From assembly GCA_015501595.1 (NCBI GenBank), contig JADNRX010000019.1, positions 1 to 64,000 on the forward strand: a stretch of 64,000 nt of DNA. Reading direction: 5' to 3'. The position numbers and the translations under genes are program-made. The stretch is from Hymenopellis radicata. Lineage: Eukaryota > Basidiomycota > Agaricomycetes > Agaricales > Physalacriaceae. Below the pieces are notes generated by a model, which ran no database searches, was not told where the DNA came from, and saw only the letters and a program-made list of their open reading frames with translations. This document shows positions 1 through 12,443 of this stretch, piece after piece; the stretch's first letter is position 1, and each line of letters begins with the position of its first letter.

Positions 1-184
1 AATTGAGTCCTACAAGACATTCAAGAGCGGTGCTCGTGGCCATAGATCTACAATTTACAAACTTACAAGATGTTACATAGTTTGTAGGGACTATTAAGTA
101 ATCGGCACTCTGAGGCGCGAACATTGACAACGAGGCTTTACACGCATTGCCGCCTACGAAGGCCAATGACTGTTTAAGGTACTT

Positions 185-330
185 TCAACCGCTACAACTA
201 CATTCCTTTTATCATCGACGAGGGCATCACGGGAGTGACGGGACGATTCGCGAGACTGTCACTGAACGCAACCAAGAGCAATACTCCCTCAAGCTTTACT
301 CATATACCACGATGGCAATACGGATGCGGT
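185..330 (+). pseudogene. Decayed fragment of NCS6/CTU1 (exon 2 region)
   Basis: Two frames here together resemble the central part of the intact NCS6 gene at 3257-4597. One frame has RYNY followed by IDEGITG; another has ETV followed by RNQEQY and SLKLYSY. At the DNA level there are recognisable runs in common with NCS6 exon 2, such as catcgacgagggcatcacgg and caagagcaatac, separated by small indels. No frame is open across the stretch, and the PP-loop and Cys motifs are absent. It lies on the opposite strand to the intact gene, about 3 kb from it. I read it as an old partial duplicate, not a gene. Confidence 0.6.
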
Positions 331-935
331 ACCATTCGAACTTCGAAGGTTCCGCCTCGGGTGTTTCTGGGCGCCAGTTTCCGCATTATCTTTCAATTGG
401 GTTGCCGCAGAATGTCGTTGCCCTTTCGAATGAATTCGTTGCCAGTTCGGGGGTGAGTCTGCGTTCGTCTCGTCATGCAGACTTTATGTATAAGAGACGA
501 TTGTTGCAACAACTAGTGTGCATTGACGCCACAGGTTCCGTCTGAGTTCGGGCAGTTTCACCCGCTCGGATGACGTACCGAATGCCGATCACCGATCAAT
601 GTTCCTCCACTTTAGTCTTTACCCTTCTACTCTTCCCCATCAGTTGCTGGCGTTGTTGTCGTGGTTGCAATTGCCATCAACGTTGTTCTCTAAACCGACG
701 ACCTGCGACGCCCGGTGCGCATGGCAAAGCCGACGCTGCTTCAGACTCTACTTGGACGCCCATCAAAACATATTCGAAACTGCCCGAAAAGCAGTACTTT
801 TCTAACAAGGCACAACTACTACGAATTGTCTCGGCTGAGCCTGTGGCTAGTGGAGAGGACCATGCTATTCCTGATGACGAACGAACAGTGAGCACCATCG
901 CTAGTTATTCTTAGTACCAACGCATCAGGAAATGA
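331..935 (+). other. Unresolved stretch, possible 5' exons of the downstream dehydrogenase gene
   Basis: No feature can be fixed here. A GT donor near 453 (GTGAGT) and an AG before 534 would join two short open stretches in the same direction as the next gene, and a Ser/Thr-rich frame runs through 570-914. These could be 5' exons of the gene at 936-3161, since that gene has no convincing start codon close to its conserved region. No RNA or protein family supports this. Confidence 0.25.
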
Positions 936-3161
936 CGTCCATCTAGGACTATCCTGAGAACGACCAATGATGACCATAATGACACCGCGGTTTCCTTCTT
1001 ACCGCCTCCATCAATCGTAGTCCAAACCGACGACGATAGCGACGATACGGATTCTGACGACATATTCTACACTCCCAATTCTTCACCACGAGTATCCATG
1101 GTGTCCCCGAATCTCCCAGAGTCCATCCCCTCCACAAAGACATGGGCGTCGAGATCATCGACATCTGTCGAATCTGTATCGCTCGATGGCCACTCTCTTT
1201 TCTCTTCTGACTCTTCGCCCTCTACTGGAATCACTACACCCATGACATCTGAAGCTGGTGACCATGAACCACTCCCTCGACCCAAACGGCGCCCTTCACA
1301 GGCCAAATATGATACTTTGGCGCAGGACTCCCAGTGGCTGGGCGTTCCCACCAGACACAACTCCCTCCGTTCCACTCAAACCCCAAAACTGACACGCTCA
1401 TCTAGCGCGCGTACGTCGCCGCCTAGTACAAAACCTGCTGGCAATGGCACCCGTGCCCCCATTCCCCGGTCCGCCAGCACGCGCTCTCCGTCTGTCTCAC
1501 GTTCATCGTCGCCTGCCTCACGGTCCCATAAACAAACGCCGAGTATCATGATGAGTATGACTGCCTTGTTAGAGGAAGAAGAAAACGCACTAGGGTCGTT
1601 TCGACCAATACATAACACTTACGCTCCTCCCAATGCTCGACCGTGTAATGTTTCTACTCCGTCGCGGGCCTCCTCCGGACACGCGCGCCACCACAGCCTC
1701 CCTGCCTCTACATCTTACAGTCCCTCAATTCCCTCTTCGGGTACGCCAGGATATACGTCGTTAACTCTGCCACGAGCGCCTCCTCCCGCCTTCGCTCCAA
1801 GCGTCAACACCAGTAGTAGACGCTTGAGTATTCTTGGTAACAAAGATTTCGTGGACTTGACCAAGAGCGGTATTGCTCAGACAACGATGGCCAGCGTTGA
1901 GGTTGTACGGGGATTGGTTGGCGGCAGTGGGAAAAGCCTGTTCCATCGAAAGCCTCCGCCCAAAGGCGACGTTCTGGATTCACCAGCTACCGCGTGCCTC
2001 CATCGTCTGTTCCGGCCAACGGCGTTTTAGTGCAGGTCTGGAGTGTGGGTGTCGATAGCATAGATTTTCGTCTAGCCTCGTCAGAGTCGACGGGGTTCGT
2101 GCCCGGGCGGAGTTTTGTGGGTCGTGTCCTGGAATGTGGGTGGGAGGTGAAGGATGAGGTGGCACGGAAGGGTGAGTGGGTCGTCGGACTGCTGGACGTA
2201 AGAAAGGTAATGCACGCTTCTTGTCGTTCTGCACATACTCTAAACTAGCATTTATAGTCTGGCGCCTTGCAAGAGTTTATTGTTGCGGATCGACACAGGG
2301 TTTACAGAGTCCCGCATCCGCTGTCCGAAGGGAACATAGGCCCTGATGAATTGGCGCTGCTGCCGCTGTGCGGGGTGTCTGCGTATCGTGCAGTGAGAAC
2401 ATTTGCTGTGGCCTTTGGGACTTCAGTTACTCCCCTCGGAGATGGCGCGGTGCGGCGATTTACGAATGACCACGAACCGGGGCAGATGAGCCGTCGCGCG
2501 CTTGTCTTACGAGGACACGATGGGATTGGTGGGATGGCCGTGCAGATGCTGGCGGAGAGAGGGTGGCGGGTCTGCGTGCATGCTCCCATGCCGGCTGTGA
2601 AAGATGAAGACGAATACATGCGCGATATCGAGGACCGCGTTCGAGAGTGGGGTGGCGAAGAGGTGGTATTTGACGACGGCGAGGCCCGGGGTGCGGTTGT
2701 GCGTGTTATCGAGCGTCTCATGGGAGACGGCGATACCTTTGACGCGATTCTTGATACCGTGGGCGGGAAGGACATTTGGGAGGTGTCGCAGAAGCTCTTG
2801 AATGGGACTGGAAAGGGAAGAGCTGTGGGCAGTTCACGACGCTCGTTGGAGACATGCCCGAGAAGATCATCCGAGTGCGGGATCGCACTTCAAGGCTGGT
2901 TTGCGGTCGTTGCGCAATACGCACAACCAGGAGGGGAGTAAGGTTGGTTATGCGTGGGTGAGCATCGCGCAGGATGTCGACTGGGAGGGAGAGGATATAC
3001 GGGATAGTATAGGCGCGGTCCTTCGTCTCGCCATCAACGGAGGCGTAAGACCTTTTGTTGGCGGAGACGACAGGACGGTTCCATTCGAACGGACACCAAA
3101 CATCTTTTCTGCGGGGTCTTTCAATAGTGGGAGTACTGTTGTTGTCAAGGTTGTTTCATAA
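936..3161 (+). CDS. Ser-rich N-terminus fused to medium-chain dehydrogenase/quinone-reductase domain, frameshifted
   Basis: The first half (about 936-1950) encodes a low-complexity Ser/Thr/Pro-rich protein with an acidic TDDDSDDTDSDD stretch and an SRRLSILG-KDFVDLTKSG motif. The second half is a GroES-like plus NAD(P)-binding medium-chain reductase: VLVQVWSVGVDSIDFRL, then VPGRSFVGRVLECG, an intron at about 2207-2258, LALLPLCGVSAYRAV, VLRGHDGIGGMAVQMLA (nucleotide-binding Gly motif) and a C-terminal SAGSFNSGSTVVVKV. The catalytic-zinc ligands of alcohol dehydrogenases are not evident, so a quinone-oxidoreductase-like enzyme is more likely than a zinc alcohol dehydrogenase. Reading must change frame near 1950-1985, 2820 and 2870. 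Each change looks like one missing base, so this is either a decaying gene or an assembly artefact. The gene is convergent with NCS6 (96 bp between stops). The 5' end is not settled. Confidence 0.6.
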
Positions 3162-3256
3162 CATTGGGCTATACTTATTAGGTTTAACGGACGTTGTACA
3201 CACATTCTAGCGATACAGTGTAATAAAAGTAATAGAGTGCAGTTTGTAGGCAACTG

Positions 3257-4597
3257 TTACGATGGGCCTTCAATCATGACTGTGGGGTTGCCGGATGGTC
3301 GTTCAAAGAATGGGATGGTGCGTAGGTTGTCCGGAGTAGGGCCCTCGGCTTCGAGCTTTTTACGTGCGCGTTCAGTCTAAGAAGGGAGGTTTAGAACTTG
3401 TGATGGTCATCTGGAAACATAAAACTTGCGATTCCAGATGCAGCCATGCCTCTCTCGAGGCCTTCGAGAAGTGTACATGCTTTACAGAGCTCATTGCTCG
3501 ACATATACCCACAGCGCTTGCACGTTTCTGAATGAAACTTTTAGATATAGATATATGCTAGGCAGAAGAAGAAAAACCATACGCTGCAGCTTCTGAGTCG
3601 CCTTGACCTCGTCGCGTATCTCAAAGGCCTCTCCGGAATGTATGATGTCGATAATGGCGCTGGGCCGCGCTGCTTCGAGATCCTTGAGAAATGTCCGCGC
3701 GTGGCCTCGGTAGGCATCCGGCGAGTAGATGCATTCAGTGGAAAAGTAGTCTAGCTTCTTGAAGTATGCGTACCTGTGGTTTGTTAAGCGATTGAAAGGA
3801 AAGGAAAGTGTATGTATGATGACTCACATAACGATCTCCTTCTCGTAGGTGTACTTGAACGGCTTGGAGCGCTTGATCGTGTCTTCGCCCTGCGTCACGA
3901 TAGACGTACAGCGGCCCAGGCGCGCAATGTCGCCTCTCATAACTGATAGATATAAATAACGTCAGAACTCTAGCTCGGTGGTGTGTCCGTACTGTTCATC
4001 AGGACGGTCTCCGCAATATCATCCGCATTATGGCCCGTCACTATATGATCCACGCCGAGCATCGCCGCGCCTCTATCGAGCGCCTGCCGCCGAAACACGC
4101 CGCAGAACGTGCAGTTGTTCTTGCGCCCGACCTCGGCGACGATCGCGTCCATCGTCCAGCCGTACAGCTCGTCATACGAGAGAATCTTGAGCGGCATGTC
4201 GTATTGCTCTTGATTGCGCTTGACAGTCTCGAGCGAGTCGTCCCGGTACCCCGTGATGCCCTCGTCGATGGACAACAGGAAGAGATCCAAGCCGTAGTTG
4301 TACCGCTCGTTGAGCGCTTTCATTACATATGCTAGGACGGTTGAATCTGCCATTACACATAGATCAATCAGGAGGTGAGAGAGAAACGAGCGTGGTAGAT
4401 AGATAGATACCCTTTCCCCCAGACGCCCCGATGGCTACACGGTCTCCCGGTTTGAATAATTGGGAATCTGAAATGGTGTTGTGCACCTCGGTTTCAAAGA
4501 CGTAGAAAAAGCAGTCTTTGCAGATTTGCTGGCCAGTTTTGGGGCGTTTTAGCATGGCACGCGCCGTATGGCAGAGGGCGCAAGTTCGGGGAGCCAT
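3257..4597 (-). CDS. NCS6: NCS6/CTU1, cytoplasmic tRNA 2-thiolation protein 1
   Basis: Catalytic subunit of the Ncs6-Ncs2 complex, which thiolates the wobble uridine (U34) of tRNA-Lys, -Glu and -Gln using sulfur relayed from the Urm1 system; cytosolic. Six exons splice cleanly to 354 codons, close to the yeast length: 4597-4411, 4346-3993, 3942-3828, 3773-3583, 3527-3430, 3376-3257. Visible motifs in order: N-terminal zinc Cys (CALC, CKDC), PP-loop SGGKDST (split by intron 1), [23 protein letters not shown], and C-terminal CKRCGY / ELCKAC. The fifth intron starts with GC (GCAAGT) rather than GT. The start codon is chosen because MAPRTCALC is the conserved N-terminus. No frameshift was found. 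Fragments of this gene occur at 185-330 and 7238-7331. Confidence 0.93.
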
Positions 4598-4671
4598 GAG
4601 GGGGGGGGGATGGAGGAGGAAGGAAGAATGATATCGATCATGATCGACGGACAACTTAACTAGGGCGCGCC

Positions 4672-4735
4672 CTTGGGGTCGGTACGTATTGATACCGTTA
4701 CTAACAGCCCCAGGAGGTTTAATTATTTACTGCAC
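4672..4735. mobile_element. Relic of a hAT-type MITE related to the element at 9428-9759
   Basis: The stretch contains ggtcggtac, then ttgataccgttactaaca and aggaggttta, closely matching the right end of the intact MITE at 9428-9759 (about 9705-9745). No terminal inverted repeat pair or target duplication could be defined. It sits about 75 bp upstream of the NCS6 start codon. Confidence 0.5.
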
Positions 4736-4892
4736 GAGTCTGCACGATGAAAAGATTGGTTTACGCTTGGAGAATGCGAACGGTTATTTCTGGAGGAAGG
4801 AGGACCATGACTACTGGACCTATGAATGACATTGCGGGTACTGCTTGCTACATACCGACAACATAGTACTACCCATGTAGTCTACGCATCGT

Positions 4893-7082
4893 TCAGCTCG
4901 ATAGAATCGATATCCGGAAATACACGTCCTTGATTGACGGTCTTTCTTGAGGCGAATCCCGCCAGCAATCAACCACAATGCGCCAGATTTCCAAGGGCAT
5001 GTTGAGAGGACGGGGTGGCCGCTCCTTATGCAAGACGATATTTACTATGTATAGTCCTTCGTTTACACCGCTTCCGAATGGATTCTGACCTGTGTATGCC
5101 TAAAGAACATCGAAAACTTCCAGCTTAGGCCTGACTCGGTTGAACTCACCTCAACAGCCACCATCGCAAAGGAGAAAACATCGCTCTGTGGGGTGGGCTT
5201 AGCCCCCGCCGGCCAGTGCTTGGCATATAGTGCTGGGCAAAGTCGTTCCGGGGACATCCAGTGAATCGTGCCGGCCCGCGACGCATCGGAGGATAATATA
5301 GTGCTCGCCACCGAAGAGGCCTGGCTTTCTGACAGTCCGGCTCCTATCAGACTCGCACGAGTCAGAGGCTTTTGGGCAGCTGCTGTATCGCGAGCAGCCG
5401 CTCTGGGATGATCGTAAACAAAGGAGAGACCAAAGTCGGCTATACGTGGCCTGCCATCTGCGTCGACGAGAACGTTGGGCTGGAGAGGCTCATGGTCAAC
5501 GATACAACTTGAATTTGAAGTAAAAGACACACCCCTTTCAAGTCGCCGTGAACAATTGTGTTACTGTGCATGAAATCGAGGCCATCAGCGACTCCTTCGA
5601 GCTATAACAGCCTCGTTCAGTACTCATCGAAGTGTAGGTGTATATATAGTGCGCACTAGTTCCTTTATACTTGCTTCAGGGTGGTTGCTGATATAGTTTC
5701 TCATGTCTCCGTTCTCCTGCCAATCTGACATGATACAGAGACGATAGGGCTCGTCGATGATGCCGAAAAAGGCCAGAATGTTGGGATGAGATAAATGGTG
5801 AAGAATTAAGGATTCCTTGATGAATTGCTAACGAAGGTGAGCTTAACGGCGCCACAATGCGATCGGAGGTTACGCAATTGCACTTACTCGCTTATTCTTT
5901 CTCATTGTCAAAGTTTCCTCACACAGACGAATTTCTTTGAGGGCTACGGCCTTTCCGGAGTTGGTTATTGCCTTGCGGACCACAGACGATGTGCCGATAC
6001 TGTTGTGGTTTCCTCCTTGGGAACTTTGATCAGGGCTTTCTGACGGGATTTCCTGGAGACGCCTCGGTAATAGCATGAAGTCTTGGCATATTTTGATCAG
6101 ATATTTGAGTTGTCTGCGTGGCGTCGGCTTGTTAGACTAGATAATAGATGAGATGGTCGAGCATCGCGACATTCATGGCGTTCCTACCTCAACAAGTCGA
6201 TGAACAGCATCAAGACATATCTGAGCATCCTCGAGATTCTCTGGTTTGCGCAAGTGATCTCGATTGGCCCACGTGTAATTGTTGATGAATTGAAAAACTT
6301 CTGCAGACCACCTAAATGATCAGGCTTTATCTGCGAGGCACAGCGAGAGAATCTCACTCCTCATCTGTCATTCCTTGTGTCGTTCTGTTGCTGGTCCTAC
6401 GGCGATGGCTCAGAGGAACTTCTGTTTGTACAGCTCGTCGTGATTTGACCCGTTGGATAAGTTGATTATGGATATGTTCATGATTCCGAATCCACTCAAG
6501 AGGAGGCCAGCCACTCCACGCTTCTATCAACTTGAACGTGAAGTAGCATTTCTGAACATATCTGATGGAATTTGAGGCGGTTACGCGTCCAGACAATGGT
6601 AAGGTGGAACATACCTTGGAGGTAGTACTGCTCCGGGAGCACCAGCCCAATCAAACAAAAGATCGAAGTCCTTGGCAATGCGAGTAAACCAAGCCTATAA
6701 TCGGTGAGGCCGATGAGGCGCTATTCTGCGCCTTTAATTTGGGTTCCTCTTACCAAACCGAAAGGAAAGCGTTCAAGTTCACACGCGGTACGTATGAACT
6801 CGATGTACCGTCGTACATCCAGGTTGTCAATCTGCGGAAGACTTGGACTCGGATGATCCATGAGGTGGGCGCTAGGTCAGTGAGGGTTGCAAGCTGTATC
6901 GCCTCGAGGCCAAGAAGTACCACACTATCTTCAGCCACTCGGATCACATACGGCAGCAGGTTCCGATGAACGAAGCTCGAAACACCGTATGCGGAAATAG
7001 TACAAGCCACGAGAAGAAGAAGAAGAATGACATCCCAGCGATTGTCACTCCAATCGCCGAGTTCTGCACCACGCGTCACCAC
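4893..7082 (-). CDS. TKL-type protein kinase with N-terminal membrane segment
   Basis: Protein kinase built from several exons. In order: an N-terminal frame with a hydrophobic run (LLLLLVACTISAYGV, about 6990-7030) that could be a membrane anchor; a middle region with WANRDHLRKPENLEDAQICL; a degenerate glycine loop; VALKEIR (beta-3 Lys, about 5935); FIKESLILHHLSHPNIL (helix C); the catalytic loop VHGDLKG split from NVLVD by an intron; IADFGLSF (DFG); HWMSPERL (APE position); SDVFSF; and a last exon ending in the CW-RDSP-ERPSI motif before the stop at 4893. HGD in place of HRD is common in the large basidiomycete TKL-like families. Residues for catalysis (K, D, DFG) are present. The exon chain upstream of about 6100 is uncertain, and the hydrophobic N-terminus may belong to a separate gene. 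Confidence 0.62.
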
Positions 7083-7237
7083 GCGTGTGTCTAGTCATGC
7101 GTTGCAGAGCACCACTGCCGTTGACGGTTTGAACGCCACTTGCGAATCTCGCGCCTCGGGACAGTGGTGGTTTTTGAACACTGGTCCTCTCATGGAAACC
7201 AGCATCCGTTTACGGACAACCACCGCGACATGCTCCG

Positions 7238-7331
7238 AAGAGCAAAAAGCGGTCTTTGCAGATTTGCCAGTTTTGGGGCGTTTTAGCATGGCACGCGCCG
7301 TATGGCAGAGGGCGCAAGTTCGGGGAGCCAT
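7238..7331 (-). pseudogene. Duplicate of the NCS6 first exon, frameshifted
   Basis: About 95 bases nearly identical to the start of NCS6 (4597 downward): the same ATG context, [20 protein letters not shown], then a 4-base loss relative to the intact gene (gatttgccag versus gatttgctggccag), after which the frame is wrong. Similarity extends into the purine-rich leader upstream of the ATG (ggatggaggagga), so promoter-proximal sequence was copied too. The rest of NCS6 is missing. It is less diverged than the fragment at 185-330, so it is probably a later event. Confidence 0.85.
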
Positions 7332-7647
7332 GAGACTCGAGAGGGATGGAGGAGGAGGCAAGGAAAGAGGGCGATCGTGCCTGGATCGCCCTCGCCGATC
7401 AGGCTTCAAGTGCTGAACCTCCTTTCCTCTCTCTCTCTTGTACCACCACAACCCACAGCCTATGGCTGCCTACATTCACAACCAGAAAATGTCAAGTTTC
7501 AAGTGCGTTCTGGCCGGTATGTATAATCAATTGTTCTAATTGCCGCCTAGAAAAATGGCACGTTCCGTGTGGCGAAGCCTCAAATCTGTTTTCCAGTGCG
7601 TTGTAGATTCTCCATGTATCTTTACGAGCTCAGAAACTCTTTAACAG

Positions 7648-9136
7648 TCCCGAGCCGAGGATCGTCGTATGCTCTTTGCTAACCGTCGTCGGCGACGTGA
7701 AACAGCCGAATGGCAGTGATGCTGGCTGCATGGTGGTTGACCTTCTCCTCCTCCTCACCCTCCTCTCCTCCCAATCGCAGTTCGACCCAACCAGGTTCCG
7801 GCACTTTGGGATCCAGGATCTCCTTCCCCACTTTCCGGATGGAAAGTTCGTCTTCAGCGAAGCGGCGTCTGACCCGTTGCGCTGGCCTGTCCCGGCGTGT
7901 CTTTACAGACAACACCATAAAGACGAAGCCTCTGCATACTATTTCGCTGCAGAATGCACTTTTGTCGTGGCAGCCGCTGCGTCGACTGTGAAGAAAGGCG
8001 AGAAGTTCATTCTCATCCTCATTGGGCACGGCGCCCTGACGCGCAACAATCGGTTCTGTCTTTGCATCTCCACAACAGGAGGCCGCGACATGGAGGCGTT
8101 CGTGACCAAGGAGCAGTTGGAGATGGCGGTGAAAGGCTGTCGAGGGGAAGTTCTCGTCCTCTGCAACTCATGTCATGCTTGGGCACTTGAAAGCCCTCGG
8201 TGGCACCTTTTGAGCACAAGCGGGCCTCATGAATACGCCGAGGTGCTAACTCCATCAGTGTCTGACTACGTTCGCAGATCCGCCTTTTCGTGGTGTCTAC
8301 TGCCGGCAGCTGCCCAGGAGCAAGGGTTTTCAATCCCGAGGCCCTGCTCCCAGAAGTATCCAGTCGACTCCAATATCAACGACTTGGCGGAGCATTCTGG
8401 ATGTGGCTTTCTGCCGTGGCGATCTGCCATTCCAATTGCGCTCACACAGACTCAGAGCGTAATTGACAGCATATCGCTTTATCCTGATCTGAATACTGCT
8501 CTGATGCTGAATGTGTTCTACGACAAGGCGCCGACAGGGAAGACCTCAACTGTCATGACTGTCTCTGATCTGCGATGCCAACTTGACCTCCTCGCGCCGG
8601 ATTATGCCCTCCTTCCTATGACCCATCTGCGGGAGGGGCGGGATGTTGCACGCTCTAGACAATATCTTGCAAACCGCGAATCACTTTCAGACTTGGATGT
8701 TCGAGATCTTGTCTTTGGGCTCCATTCACGAAATGTTCAGGCAGTTGGCACTCAACTCGTTGCTAAGCATCTTGGATGGTGGCGAGGCTCCCAAGTTGCC
8801 GCCTTCAAGTTCATTTCGTTGGAGAGGACAACCCCGGGTAGAGGGGCCTTTGCGGCTATGGTCGAGGACGGTATTCCCATCGATCGTCTGTTTCTACATC
8901 TGCTGGAAAAGTTTGAAAGGCATGTTTGCGGTGACTCTATCTTACTACTGATAGACTCTTCTTTGAGGCTGTGCAGAGAACACGACAGAGGAAGTGTATG
9001 GTGGCTGGTCATGAGATGGGTGGATGCTGGCAGACCAAAGGTTCCTCGTCAACAATGGGACTTGAGTGTAGATGCAGCTGCAGATGAGGCTGTCAAGTTC
9101 GTGTTGATACCAGCAGATACTCAAGCAGTCTACTAA
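7648..9136 (+). CDS. Caspase-fold (clan CD-like) cysteine peptidase-like protein
   Basis: A long uninterrupted frame runs to the stop at 9136 (about 490 residues). The N-terminal third has the two hallmarks of the caspase fold at the right spacing: KFILILIGHG (catalytic His in GHG, about 8000-8035) and, some 45 residues later, EVLVLCNSCHAW (catalytic Cys, about 8150-8185). The remainder (WHLLS, later ALLPMTHLREGR and HLGWWRGSQVAA) is not recognised. Similar His/Cys proteins occur as expanded, uncharacterised families in Agaricomycetes; activity is inferred only from motifs. The 5' end is uncertain: an AG at 7646-7647 gives a good acceptor, and short upstream exons around 7462-7516 and 7551-7566 would join in frame but need an intron of only about 34 nt. 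It sits between the NCS6 fragment and a MITE cluster. Confidence 0.55.
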
Positions 9137-9427
9137 CTCGGAGGGTGGCGATAGCGATAGGGATGGGTGGGATGACGACGATGTAGATAGCAGTATCGGT
9201 AACTGAACTTTAAAGTGTTGTTAAAGCAACTGAACCAATCATAAATGCAAAATTACAAACTTGGTCCCAACCCCCGAGAGGTTTCCTTACTGCTTGCTGC
9301 TACTACTAGAAATCTGAAATGCTTGGACCCAGGACCTTGGTGCAAAACCCCGGCCGAGGTATCAGTAGATACTAGATAGAGTTAAAGAGTTTGCGCCAGC
9401 GGCCAGCCACCCTACCACAGTGGCGGG

Positions 9428-9759
9428 TAGGGTGGTGAAGTAAACCCTTGGTTTTGATACACCTTGGGTTTACTGCGGTTACTAACGGTATCAATACGGT
9501 ATTGAAACTGTCGGGGGGTCGGGAGGTTGGTTTGGATACCGGCACGTGATCACTTCACGTGACGGCGCGCTGGCGCTAAGAGAAGCTGAGAGTGGCGGGA
9601 CAAGGGCGGGATGAGGGCGGCGAGCCGCTGCGCCACATCACGTGTTCAAAACACGTGCCGGTATCGAAACCGTTACTAACGGTTTCAAAACCAGGCCTCC
9701 CGGGGGGTCGGTATCAATACCGTTACTAACACCCCCCGGAGGTTTACTGCGCCACCCTA
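9428..9759. mobile_element. Non-autonomous hAT-type MITE, 332 bp, with 8-bp target duplication
   Basis: Both ends begin TAGGGTGGYGMAGTAAACC when read inwards (9428 onward, and the complement of 9759 backward). The element is flanked by a perfect 8-bp direct repeat GTGGCGGG at 9420-9427 and 9760-9767. Eight-base duplications and ends starting YAGGG are typical of hAT transposons. The interior has further inverted repeats, including ggtatcaatacc-like runs and two cacgtg motifs in mirrored order. No coding capacity. Its right end lies about 40 bp from the 3' end of tRNA-Phe. Confidence 0.88.
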
Positions 9760-9799
9760 GTGGCGGGAGTCGGGACCAAAACACTTAATCCCAAGAAAA

Positions 9800-9882
9800 T
9801 GGGGGCACCCGGGATCGAACCGGGGACCTCCAGAAACCTTGCAGGCTTCAGTCTGTTGCTCTCCCAGCTGAGCTATGCCCCC
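9800..9882 (-). tRNA. tRNA-Phe (GAA) with a short intron
   Basis: On the minus strand the acceptor GGGGGCA pairs with TGCCCCC, followed by A as discriminator. The D arm GCTC/GAGC, anticodon loop CTGAAG with anticodon GAA, variable AGGTC and T arm CCCGG-TTCGATC-CCGGG are all present. About 10 nt (CCTGCAAGGT) intervene after position 37, the standard nuclear intron site, so the mature body is about 73 nt. The first anticodon-stem pair is a mismatch (A-G). Confidence 0.92.
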
Positions 9883-10134
9883 ATGATATTTTGTTAAAGG
9901 TACATGCATCTACGCTATGACTTGCTGCCTGCAATTCTCAACATGAAAAAATCACTAACAAACCAATCAACTCATGTTCGCACAAGACAAAAACTCAGGT
10001 ATCTTATAATATTAGGTCTGGTATCTATAACCGCACCGAATCTGATGGTAGAAAATGGTATTCAATACAGTAATCTAGTGAAACACTGTTACAACATTCA
10101 ACTAACAAGGTATCCCAACACACCTAAGCACCCA

Positions 10135-11867
<1,733 letters not shown>

Positions 11868-12174
11868 CGCGTCTGCTTATCTCTTGGAGAGCGATAAGGA
11901 TTGGTGTGGGTGTTTCGTTACTCGATGCTTCCGCGTGATCGGGTCGTCGTTAGGCAGCTGCCAACCGGGTTATCAAAAGAGGCGAGAAATCCTGAAAATC
12001 CGCCTCGAGAGGGCGTTCTGGGGTATATGTCAGTACAGCCGCTAGTCGTCGTCCTGGTCGAACCTAAATGCACACCATGTGATTGCATAAGCCGGATCAC
12101 TTCGATCGGCCGGACCTGGCTTCCGCACTGCTGCCGAGCACTCAATCTATTGCATTTCTTTCACAGACTACTCA

Positions 12175-12265
12175 TCCGATATGGTGTAACGGCTAACATT
12201 GCCGCCTTTCATGGCGTCTGACGTCAAGTACGCGGCAGCTCGGGGTTCGATTCCCCGTATCGGAA
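12175..12265 (+). tRNA. tRNA-Glu (TTC) with an intron
   Basis: Acceptor TCCGATA pairs with TATCGGA. The D arm is TGGTGTAACGGCTAACA, the anticodon stem GCCGC/GCGGC encloses CTTTCA with anticodon TTC, and the T arm is CGGGG-TTCGATT-CCCCG. About 19 nt intervene after position 37 (TGGCGTCTGACGTCAAGTA), the canonical nuclear intron position. The body closely follows the yeast tRNA-Glu consensus. A T-rich run shortly downstream (about 12279-12286) may serve as the Pol III terminator. This is one of the tRNAs thiolated by NCS6. Confidence 0.93.
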
Positions 12266-12443
12266 TCATTGCTGTAAGTGTTTTTTTCAGTCTCGCTTAA
12301 AAATTTTCTTGAATCTTGAATCTTGAATATTGATTCCATAATTTATAACAGTGACAACCAGATAGCATCAAGATTCAAAGCTGTTCTATGTAGTGCACTG
12401 TGCTGTCAAACCCGAAAAGTGTAGTTCTCAAGACACAGCTCAT

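Noticed and set aside
7462..7566. Two short 5' exons for the caspase-fold gene
   Set aside because: They join in frame, but the first intron would be only about 34 nt; not strong enough to extend the model.
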